Assembly (NCBI GenBank): GCA_902566925.1
Contig: CACFKO010000029.1
Coordinates: 1 to 7,700 of the forward strand
Direction of reading: 5' to 3'
DNA length: 7,700 nucleotides
Source of the DNA: an uncultured Pelagibacteraceae bacterium
GTDB lineage: Bacteria > Pseudomonadota > Alphaproteobacteria > Pelagibacterales > Pelagibacteraceae
Shown here: in pieces, positions 1 to 7,700 of the stretch
How positions within the stretch are numbered: position 1 is the first letter of the stretch
Layout of the letters: every line of letters starts with the position of its first letter
The notes under the pieces: generated by a model
The model's database searches: none
What the model was told of the DNA's origin: nothing
Seen by the model: only the letters and a program-made list of their open reading frames with translations
Translations under genes and position numbers: made by a program

Positions 1-929
1 CTGCATATATGTCACCTGAGTCTTTTGAAAATATGCAAACTGAAACTAGCGGAGAATTTGGTGGTTTAGGTATTGAGGTGAGCATGGAGGCAGGGGTTGT
101 TAAAGTTATATCTCCATTAGACGACTCTCCTGCTTACGAGGCTGGTGTTAAAGCTGGAGATTATATTGTAAAAATAAATAATATTCAGGTTCAAGGAAAA
201 ACTCTTAATGAAGCTGTTGAAATAATGAGAGGACCAGTTGGATCAGATATTGAAATCACAGTGAGGCGCAAAGGAGTTAAAAAGGCTCTAGTTTTTAATA
301 TAACTAGAAAAATTATAAAAGTAAGATCAGTCAAATCAAAAATAATTGACAACAATATAGGTTACATAAGGCTAACAGCATTTAACGAAAATAGTAGTAA
401 TCAAATTAAAAAAAAAATTAACGAATTTAATAAAAATGAAAATATTGAAAAATTTATTTTAGATCTAAGGAATAATCCAGGTGGACTGCTTTCTCAAGCA
501 ATCAAAATAACTGATTTTTTTCTTTCAAGTGGTGAAATAGTTTCAACTAAATCTCGACAAGAAAACGAAAATAGAAAATGGTTTGCACAAGCTGGTGATA
601 TATTAAATGGAGAAACTTTGGTAGTTTTAATCAATAACGGATCTGCCTCTGCATCAGAAATAGTTGCTGGAGCTTTAAAAGACCATAAAAGAGCAATTTT
701 AGTTGGTGAAAATAGTTACGGAAAAGGATCTGTACAATCAATAATACCTTTAAGAAATAAAGGAGCGATCAGATTGACAATTTCCAAGTATTATTTGCCT
801 TCGGGTGAATCTATTTCTGAAGTTGGTGTTTCGCCTGATATAGTTGTAGCAGAGGATAATGATAATTTTAGAATAGATACTGATAGTGATAATCAATTAA
901 GTTACGCAATAAAATTATTAAATGGATAA
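1..929 (+). CDS. ctpA: Carboxy-terminal processing protease CtpA (S41 family), 5'-truncated
   Basis: S41 serine endopeptidase that trims or degrades periplasmic or envelope proteins from their C-termini; export is inferred from the family because the N-terminus is missing. The frame is open to the left edge: two codons (Ala-Tyr) precede the Met at position 9, and that Met sits inside the conserved 'YMSPESFENMQ' segment, so it is not the true start. Counting from that Met, a PDZ domain covers about residues 17-90 with the ligand-loop motif GGLGIEV, followed by the protease core with LDLRNNPGG (151-159) and NGSASASEI (210-218). The Ser-Lys-Gln catalytic set reads as Ser214, Lys239 and Gln243; the 25-residue Ser-Lys spacing fits the family. 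About 306 residues are visible, so the signal peptide and N-terminal helical part (perhaps 80-100 residues) lie outside. Its TAA overlaps the start of rppH by 8 bases, suggesting co-transcription. No broken motif is seen. Confidence 0.95.
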   Translation, partial: AYMSPESFENMQTETSGEFGGLGIEVSMEAGVVKVISPLDDSPAYEAGVKAGDYIVKINNIQVQGKTLNEAVEIMRGPVGSDIEITVRRKGVKKALVFNITRKIIKVRSVKSKIIDNNIGYIRLTAFNENSSNQIKKKINEFNKNENIEKFILDLRNNPGGLLSQAIKITDFFLSSGEIVSTKSRQENENRKWFAQAGDILNGETLVVLINNGSASASEIVAGALKDHKRAILVGENSYGKGSVQSIIPLRNKGAIRLTISKYYLPSGESISEVGVSPDIVVAEDNDNFRIDTDSDNQLSYAIKLLNG

Positions 930-1410
930 GGCAGTAAAAGATTTTAAAAATCTTCCATTGCGTGAAGGCGTAGGTATCGTATTACTCAATAAAGATAACA
1001 AAGTTTTTGTTGCAAAAAGAATTGATAATCCGAATAACTATTGGCAAATGCCACAAGGTGGAATGGATCCAGGAGAAACTCATCATGAGGCTGCTATAAG
1101 AGAATTATATGAGGAGACAAGTATAAAAAGTGTTAAACTAATTAAAGAGATAGATGATTACACCGTATATAACTTACCTAAACGTTTATTAGGAATTATC
1201 TGGAAAGGAAAATATAAAGGTCAGAAACAAAAATGGTTTATCATGAAATTCTTAGGACATGATTCGGAAATTAATATTAAAACAAAAAAGCCAGAGTTTT
1301 TAGAGTGGCGATGGATTGAATCTAATTCTATCACAAAAAATGTAGTAGATTTTAAAATAGAAGTTTATAAAAAAATTCAGGTTGAATTAAACAAGGTTTT
1401 ATCTAATTAG
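922..1410 (+). CDS. rppH: RNA pyrophosphohydrolase RppH (Nudix family)
   Basis: Cytoplasmic Nudix hydrolase; the family converts 5'-triphosphate RNA ends to monophosphate, opening mRNA to 5'-sensing RNase decay. The 162 residues match the usual length for alphaproteobacterial RppH. Visible hallmarks are REGVGIVLLN near the N-terminus, YWQMPQGGMDPGE, a Nudix box over residues 46-68 (GX5EX7RELYEET then Ser-Ile), YNLPKRL (83-89), the RppH-typical GQKQKWF (100-106) and FLEWRWI (126-132). These separate it from generic Nudix enzymes such as MutT. The Nudix-box Gly that normally precedes the last hydrophobic residue is Ser67 here; the metal-binding Glu residues are intact. The ATG lies inside the ctpA 3' end with no Shine-Dalgarno sequence, and the next Met (43) would remove the core, so translational coupling to ctpA is likely. 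The 3' end overlaps atpC, which is convergent, by 8 bases. Confidence 0.93.
   Translation: MDKAVKDFKNLPLREGVGIVLLNKDNKVFVAKRIDNPNNYWQMPQGGMDPGETHHEAAIRELYEETSIKSVKLIKEIDDYTVYNLPKRLLGIIWKGKYKGQKQKWFIMKFLGHDSEINIKTKKPEFLEWRWIESNSITKNVVDFKIEVYKKIQVELNKVLSN
1403..1410. other. Palindromic shared stop of convergent rppH and atpC
   Basis: The 8-base palindrome CTAATTAG carries the TAG stop of rppH on the plus strand (1408-1410) and the TAG stop of atpC on the minus strand (1405-1403). The two coding sequences therefore overlap exactly over this palindrome, with no spacer for a conventional terminator between the operons. Any terminator for either transcript must lie inside the opposing gene. Confidence 0.9.
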
Positions 1411-1800
1411 CACCAATAGACTTTAAACTATCAATTTTTTGTGAAATCAAAAATCTCTGTTGATCGGTTATTCCCTCTTTTAAAAGACTTTTTTCGGCCT
1501 CTTGGATAGAATTGTCAATAAAGCTCTTATCTAATTTATCAAGCTTTATAACTGTGCTCGTTAATATAGATAGAGTATCATCTTTGAATTCTAAAATACC
1601 ATCTTCAATATAAAACTTTTCTTCGGCATTATTACGATAGATTTTCATGATACCAGGTTTTAAAAAAGAAATTATTGAAATATGATTTTTCAAAATACCC
1701 ATTTCTCCCTCATAAGCAGGAACGACAACCTCTTTAACATCATCTGCTGATAAAAAAGATTTTTCAGGGTTTACAATCTCTAAATTAAACAATTCACTCA

Positions 1801-1801
<1 letters not shown>
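1403..1801 (-). CDS. atpC: F1 ATP synthase epsilon subunit
   Basis: Epsilon subunit of the F1 central stalk, which joins gamma to the F0 c-ring and can restrain ATP hydrolysis. The 132-residue length is normal (E. coli has 139). The N-terminal beta-sandwich, about residues 1-85, contains the family pattern VVVPAYEGEMGILKNH, equivalent to the usual 'PG..G..G.L..H' signature, and the later EKFYIEDGILEF strand pair. The C-terminal 45 residues are Lys/Glu/Leu-rich and should form the two-helix hairpin. It is the last gene of the operon: its ATG overlaps the atpD stop as TAATG, and no Shine-Dalgarno sequence precedes it, so expression probably depends on ribosomes finishing atpD. The 3' end runs 8 bases into rppH on the other strand. 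Assignment is secure from position and sequence together, although epsilon is the least conserved of the F1 genes here besides delta. Confidence 0.95.
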
Positions 1802-4091
<2,290 letters not shown>

Positions 4092-4093
4092 AA

Positions 4094-5626
4094 TTATTTT
4101 AAACTGTTTTTTAAATCTTTGATTAAATCTATAAGTAATTTTTCTGTATTCTCCTCTAATTTACCATCGCTTGAAATATTATCTAATATCTCAGGCTTAT
4201 CAGATTTACATTTTTCTATTATTTTTTTTTCAAAATCTGCAATGTCTTTAAGTTCAACATCATCTAAATAGCCTCTCACACCACAAAAAACAGATATAAC
4301 TTGTTCTGCAACAGTCATTGGAGAATATTGCTTTTGCTTTAATAATTCCGTAAGTTTGGAACCTCTATTTAGTAACTTCTGTGTTGATGCATCCAAATCA
4401 GAACCAAACTGTGCAAAAGCTGCCATCTCTCTATATTGAGCTAATTCTAGTTTCATCGAACCAGAAACTTTTTTCATTGCTTTTGTTTGTGCTGCAGATC
4501 CAACTCTTGATACAGATAGTCCAACATTAATCGCCGGTCTTATACCTTGATTGAATAAATTAGTTTCTAAAAAAATTTGGCCGTCAGTAATTGAAATTAC
4601 ATTAGTAGGTATATAAGCTGAAACGTCTCCAGCCTGTGTTTCAATTATTGGAAGTGCAGTTAACGATCCACCTCCATGTTCGTTGCTTAGTTTTGCTGCT
4701 CTCTCTAAAAGTCTGCTGTGTAAATAAAAAACATCACCAGGATAAGCTTCTCTTCCTGGAGGCCTTCTTAATAATAATGACATTTGCCTATAGGCTACAG
4801 CTTGTTTGGACAAATCATCATAAATAATTAAAGCATGCATGCCATTATCTCTAAAGAATTCACCCATTGCACAACCTGTATAAGGAGCAAGAAACTGTAA
4901 TGGTGCTGCATCAGACGCTGTAGCTGCAACAATAGTTGTATAATCCATTGCTCCAGCTTCTTCTAAAGTTTTTTGTATTTGTCTAACAGTTGATCGCTTT
5001 TGACCTATTGCAACATAAATGCAATAAAGTTTTTGTTTTTCATCACCGCTTTCATTAATTTTTTTTTGGTTAATAATAGTATCAACTGCAACTGCAGTTT
5101 TACCTGTTTGTCTGTCTCCAATAATCAATTCCCTTTGACCCCTTCCAATAGGAACTAAACTATCTATTGCTTTTAAACCAGATTGCATTGGTTCGTTAAC
5201 TGATTGACGTGGGATAATTCCTGGAGCTTTTATCTCTACTCTACTTTTTTTGATTGATTTATCTAATGCACCTTTGCCATCAATTGGATTTCCTAATCCA
5301 TCAACAACTCTTCCCAATAGTTCTTTACCAACAGGTGTGTCAACAATTGCTCCTGTTCTCTTAACTGTATCTCCCTCTTTAATAGCTTTATCATCGCCAA
5401 AAATTACTACTCCTACATTCTCGCTCTCTAAGTTTAAAGCCATACCTCTAGAACCATCTGAAAATTCAACCATCTCACCTGCCTGAACATTATCTAAACC
5501 ATATACACGAGCAATACCGTCTCCAACCGATAGAACTTGCCCTACTTCACTTATTTCAGCTTTATCTCCAAATTTTTTTATCTGCTCTTTTAATATTTTT
5601 GTTACTTCTGAAGGGTTTATATCCAT
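4094..5626 (-). CDS. atpA: F1 ATP synthase alpha subunit
   Basis: Non-catalytic nucleotide-binding subunit of F1, three copies per complex, contributing the arginine finger to the beta active site. At 510 residues it is full length. In order: an N-terminal helix that contacts delta (about 1-22), a beta-barrel (about 25-95), the nucleotide domain with Walker A GDRQTGKT (170-177), LIIYDD (266-271), the [26 protein letters not shown] block, and the ATP-synthase alpha signature with [10 protein letters not shown], whose Arg374 is the expected arginine finger. A helical C-terminal domain follows. Translation starts immediately after the atpH stop (TAA then ATG, no gap), served by a well-placed AGAGG inside the end of atpH. 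The extreme C-terminal 35 residues are Lys/Asp/Glu-rich and less conserved, as expected. No anomalies are seen in catalytic or interface residues. Confidence 0.99.
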   Translation of the reverse strand: MDINPSEVTKILKEQIKKFGDKAEISEVGQVLSVGDGIARVYGLDNVQAGEMVEFSDGSRGMALNLESENVGVVIFGDDKAIKEGDTVKRTGAIVDTPVGKELLGRVVDGLGNPIDGKGALDKSIKKSRVEIKAPGIIPRQSVNEPMQSGLKAIDSLVPIGRGQRELIIGDRQTGKTAVAVDTIINQKKINESGDEKQKLYCIYVAIGQKRSTVRQIQKTLEEAGAMDYTTIVAATASDAAPLQFLAPYTGCAMGEFFRDNGMHALIIYDDLSKQAVAYRQMSLLLRRPPGREAYPGDVFYLHSRLLERAAKLSNEHGGGSLTALPIIETQAGDVSAYIPTNVISITDGQIFLETNLFNQGIRPAINVGLSVSRVGSAAQTKAMKKVSGSMKLELAQYREMAAFAQFGSDLDASTQKLLNRGSKLTELLKQKQYSPMTVAEQVISVFCGVRGYLDDVELKDIADFEKKIIEKCKSDKPEILDNISSDGKLEENTEKLLIDLIKDLKNSLK

Positions 5627-6184
5627 TTATGCCTCTAACATTTTATTTTCTATTTTTTGTAATTTGCTTCTTATTGAAGTATCAATCATTGTACTATTTA
5701 CTTGAATTATTAGACCTCCAATTAAACTCGGATCTTTTTTAAAATTTAATTTTATTTTAGCATCAAAAGTACTTAACAAATTACCTTCAATTTTTTTAAT
5801 CTCATCTTTGCTTAAATCTTTTGCTGCAATTAGTTCTGCTTTTATTTCTCCTCTTTTTTTGGAGCATGTTTCAATAAAATCACTTAATATTTTCTCTACA
5901 TAAAAAAATCTTCTTTTATGAATGAGGTAGCATAAAAATTTTGAGAGGAGTTCATTCAAATTAAATTTATTTGAAATTTGTTTTATAATATTTTCTTGGT
6001 CCTCTTTTTTGGTAGTTGGATTTTTAATGAAAAAATCTAGATCTGGGCTTTTTATTATAGTAGATAGCAAAGCCTCAACCTGTTTCTCAATTTCGCTAAC
6101 TATATTTGTTTCTTCCGCTAGCTCATACAGTGCGAGAGAATATCTTCCAACTGAAGTTTCAGAAAAGTTTTTGTTTTTTGTCAA
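5627..6184 (-). CDS. atpH: F1 ATP synthase delta subunit (OSCP), TTG start
   Basis: Peripheral-stalk clamp that holds the top of the alpha3-beta3 ring against the b subunits of F0. The 185-residue length fits the family. The N-terminal six-helix domain begins at GRYSLALYELAEE (13-25), and the C-terminal signature is DPSLIGGLIIQVNSTMIDTSIRSKL (151-175). The start codon is TTG at 6184-6182. It is chosen because an in-frame TAA lies a few codons upstream, the first internal Met is residue 166, and an AAAGG sits 7 bases before the TTG. This is the first gene of the F1 operon, 107 bases downstream of priA on the same strand, and its stop directly abuts the atpA start. Delta diverges fast between species, so the call rests on the C-terminal signature plus operon position. 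Confidence 0.96.
   Translation of the reverse strand: MTKNKNFSETSVGRYSLALYELAEETNIVSEIEKQVEALLSTIIKSPDLDFFIKNPTTKKEDQENIIKQISNKFNLNELLSKFLCYLIHKRRFFYVEKILSDFIETCSKKRGEIKAELIAAKDLSKDEIKKIEGNLLSTFDAKIKLNFKKDPSLIGGLIIQVNSTMIDTSIRSKLQKIENKMLEA
5632..5636 (-). promoter_or_regulatory. Ribosome-binding site of atpA
   Basis: AGAGG on the minus strand lies 5 bases before the atpA ATG and is embedded in the Leu-Glu-Ala codons that end atpH. It is the best-placed Shine-Dalgarno sequence within the operon and supports the chosen atpA start. It gives alpha, a three-copy subunit, its own initiation signal. Confidence 0.7.
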
Positions 6185-6191
6185 TTTTAAA

Positions 6192-6196
6192 CCTTT
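6192..6196 (-). promoter_or_regulatory. Ribosome-binding site deciding the atpH TTG start
   Basis: AAAGG on the minus strand with a 7-base spacer (TTTAAAA) to the TTG at 6184. The spacing is near the bacterial optimum, and no ATG or GTG lies within reach, so this site supports initiation at TTG. Confidence 0.65.
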
Positions 6197-6240
6197 GTAT
6201 ATGAAGAATTATTTAAAAAGTTGAGATTAATTAACATATG

Positions 6241-6271
6241 ATAAAAATCTGTTCAAGTAACTGATTGTCAA
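6241..6271 (-). promoter_or_regulatory. Candidate promoter for the atp operon
   Basis: A perfect -35 hexamer TTGACA occurs at 6271-6266 on the minus strand in the only gap upstream of atpH. The best -10 at tolerable spacing is TTTTAT at 6246-6241 (4 of 6 consensus bases, 19-base spacer). A better hexamer, TATCAT at 6243-6238 (5 of 6), is 22 bases away, which is too far for a standard sigma-70 promoter. The candidate shares bases with the putative priA terminator. The rest of the gap (6185-6240) holds only AT-rich leader and the atpH ribosome-binding site. Confidence 0.3.
6243..6266 (-). terminator. Possible weak rho-independent terminator after priA
   Basis: Read on the minus strand, AATCAGTT and AACAGATT form a stem of seven base pairs with one A-A mismatch around a five-base loop ACTTG. 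The stem runs into a five-T tract at 6247-6243. It begins 26 bases past the priA stop, where a terminator would be expected. The stem is mostly A-T and interrupted, so it may be inefficient and allow read-through from priA into the atp operon. Confidence 0.35.
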
Positions 6272-6291
6272 AATGGTTCTTATTTTACTGA

Positions 6292-7700
6292 TTAATTGAA
6301 GTTTATTGGGTCAACATCAACTGTCAGTTTTATTCCGTATGGAAACTTATATTTTGATATTACTTCAGATAAGGAATTTTGAAGTTTCATTGATTTTCTC
6401 CCTCGAATTAATAATCTTACCCTATATTTTCTTTTTAACCGAAAGATTGGAGCATTTACCGGACCTAGAATTTTATCTTTAATATAAGTTTGTGCAAAAC
6501 TTTTAAATTTATTAGATTCTTGCTCAATTATTTTTTCATTTTTACCAGTTATTATAATTGAAATAAATCTTTGAAATGGAGGAAGATTATTTAACTTCCT
6601 AAGTTGAAGTTCTTTTGATAAAAAGATATCTGGATCACTATCCGTCAAAGTCTTGATTGAATTTGTATCATTGCTATAAGTTTGAAAATAAACTGTTGCA
6701 GGTTTTCCAGCTCTTCCTGCTCTTCCTGATAATTGATGATACAATTGTAAGTTTTTTTCGGTGCCCCTTAAATCGTGTCCTTTTGTAGTAAGGTCTATAT
6801 CAACCACTATTATACAATTGAGATGAGGGAAATGAAAACCTTTTGATATTAATTGAGTTCCAACAAGTATTTGAATTTCATTATTAATAATTTTATTTAA
6901 AATTTCAGATGAATTTTTTTTATTCATTGTATCACTTGAGAAAATTGTAATATTTTTATCAGGAAATTTTTTTTTAACTTCTTCAGTAATTCTCTCTACG
7001 CCTGGGCCATAAAAAATAGGTTCACAAAAACTTATTTTATTACATTTTCTGTCAAGCTGATCTTTAAAACCACAGTAATGACATAATAAAAAATTTTTAT
7101 TTTTATGGAACACAAGATTAATTGAACAATTTGGACAAGAGTAACTATATAAACATTTTTTACAAAATACGTGGGGAGAAAAACCCCTTCTATTTAAAAA
7201 AAATAAAACTTGGTCTTTTTTATTTAAATGATCATTCACTTTTTGAACAACTGCGTTTGATAACCAAGAATTTTTATCGAGTTTTACTTTATTTAAATTA
7301 ATAATTTCATGATTTGGTAATGATGCTTTTTTAAACCTTTCTGATAACTTTGATATTGAGTATTTCCCTTTTCTTATATTCTCATAGGTTTCAATTGAAG
7401 GTACGGCAGTTACTAGGTTAATTGGAATATTTTCAAAGTTTGCTCTTGCAATTGCCATATCACGAGCATTATAAATTACTCCTTCGTCTTGTTTGTACGA
7501 TTGGTCATGTTCCTCATCAACGATAATGAGTCCTAAATTTTTAAAAGGTAAAAAAAGCGATGATCTAGCTCCAATAGCTACTTTTATCTTATTATTAATA
7601 ATACCACTCCATATTTTTTTTTTATTTTTTTTTGATATGCCTGAATGCCATATTGCTGGTTGAAAACCAAAAAATTCAATGAATTTTTTTTCAAACTGGT
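6292..7700 (-). CDS. priA: Primosomal replication-restart helicase PriA, N-terminus beyond the window
   Basis: Superfamily 2 3'-5' DNA helicase that recognises abandoned replication forks and starts reloading of the replicative helicase. The frame is open to the right edge. A Met codon at 7458 is internal, because the 80 codons upstream (7698-7459) read as conserved PriA, including VAIGARSSLFLPF and the Walker B box DEEH (7518-7507). 468 C-terminal residues are visible. In visible numbering they include DEEHDQSYKQ (61-70), motif III-like TAVPSIET (97-104), the zinc region with CxxC pairs at 179/182, 188/191 and 206/209 plus Cys219 and Cys225, motif V VGTQLISKGFHFP (279-291), motif VI QLSGRAGRAG (322-331), and the C-terminal LGPVNAPIFRLKRKYRVRLL region ending VDVDPINFN. 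Walker A and the 3'-DNA-binding domain are outside the window. The last zinc pair is atypical: the normal second Cys is Ile222. The gene ends 107 bases before atpH on the same strand. Confidence 0.97.
   Translation of the reverse strand, partial: QFEKKFIEFFGFQPAIWHSGISKKNKKKIWSGIINNKIKVAIGARSSLFLPFKNLGLIIVDEEHDQSYKQDEGVIYNARDMAIARANFENIPINLVTAVPSIETYENIRKGKYSISKLSERFKKASLPNHEIINLNKVKLDKNSWLSNAVVQKVNDHLNKKDQVLFFLNRRGFSPHVFCKKCLYSYSCPNCSINLVFHKNKNFLLCHYCGFKDQLDRKCNKISFCEPIFYGPGVERITEEVKKKFPDKNITIFSSDTMNKKNSSEILNKIINNEIQILVGTQLISKGFHFPHLNCIIVVDIDLTTKGHDLRGTEKNLQLYHQLSGRAGRAGKPATVYFQTYSNDTNSIKTLTDSDPDIFLSKELQLRKLNNLPPFQRFISIIITGKNEKIIEQESNKFKSFAQTYIKDKILGPVNAPIFRLKRKYRVRLLIRGRKSMKLQNSLSEVISKYKFPYGIKLTVDVDPINFN
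7614..7633. repeat. Low-complexity T10-A-T9 tract inside priA
   Basis: Twenty bases with a single interruption: ten T, one A, nine T on the plus strand. On the coding strand it encodes part of the Lys/Asn-rich stretch SKKNKKKIW. The reading frame is intact on both sides, since conserved PriA motifs continue in the same frame. It is therefore a tolerated slippage-prone run rather than a frameshift. Confidence 0.85.

Noticed and set aside
598..660. Possible inactive S41 protease
   Set aside because: Ser214, Lys239 and Gln243 are all present at the expected spacing, so the protease looks active; only the 5' end is missing because of the window edge.
4636..4827. Plus-strand open frame of 63 codons opposite atpA
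   Set aside because: Short antisense shadow of a conserved gene, with no ribosome-binding site and no recognisable domain.
5250..5486. Plus-strand open frame of 78 codons opposite atpA, rich in Ser, Pro and Thr
   Set aside because: The composition is what antisense of Gly/Asp/Val-rich conserved sequence gives; no supporting signals.
6009..6224. Plus-strand open frame of 71 codons opposite the atpH 5' end
   Set aside because: Shadow of atpH; the in-frame delta-subunit motifs are on the other strand.
6228..6240. Palindromes TTAATTAA and CATATG in the priA-atpH gap
   Set aside because: Short palindromes made mostly of A and T are expected by chance at this base composition, and there is no paired site or known motif.
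6260..6293. Seven-base direct repeat (AATCAGT on the minus strand) at 6287-6293 and 6260-6266
   Set aside because: Two short copies in AT-rich DNA, one spanning the priA stop codon and the other forming part of the hairpin; chance is sufficient and no operator is implied.
7456..7458. ATG that would begin a 388-residue PriA
   Set aside because: Upstream codons in the same frame encode conserved PriA including the DEEH box, so this Met is internal and the gene runs off the window.

Overview
The window is a compact stretch of AT-rich bacterial chromosome with ordinary housekeeping genes. The proteins are rich in Lys, Asn and Ile, intergenic space is almost absent, and an F1-only ATP synthase operon (atpH-A-G-D-C, no F0 genes in view) lies beside priA on one side and rppH/ctpA on the other. 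Together these suggest a streamlined alphaproteobacterium, most likely of the SAR11 (Pelagibacterales) type. That assignment is inference from composition, gene order and protein flavour, not from a marker comparison.

Layout, left to right. On the plus strand, a 5'-truncated ctpA (C-terminal processing protease, positions 1-929) overlaps by 8 bases the start of rppH (RNA 5'-pyrophosphohydrolase, 922-1410). rppH then meets the ATP synthase operon tail to tail, with the two reading frames sharing their last 8 bases, a palindrome that supplies TAG on both strands. On the minus strand, reading right to left, come priA (primosomal helicase, truncated by the right edge, 7700-6292), a 107-base gap, then atpH (delta), atpA (alpha), atpG (gamma), atpD (beta) and atpC (epsilon), with junctions of 0, +2, -1 and -1 bases.

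The five atp genes encode the complete soluble F1 head that makes or hydrolyses ATP: alpha3-beta3 catalytic ring, gamma shaft, epsilon foot and delta (OSCP) peripheral clamp. The membrane F0 part must be encoded elsewhere. priA serves replication restart, rppH starts 5'-end-dependent mRNA decay, and ctpA is an envelope protease; they are neighbours rather than pathway partners of the ATP synthase.

The only gene-free stretch is 6185-6291. It holds a weak terminator-like hairpin after priA, an overlapping perfect TTGACA hexamer and an AAAGG ribosome-binding site before a TTG-initiated atpH. I found no RNA gene, mobile element, CRISPR array, phage gene or novel system. The more interesting details are small: a displaced zinc-ligand cysteine in PriA, a Gly-to-Ser change in the RppH Nudix box, the shared stop palindrome, and an uneven distribution of Shine-Dalgarno sequences in the atp operon.
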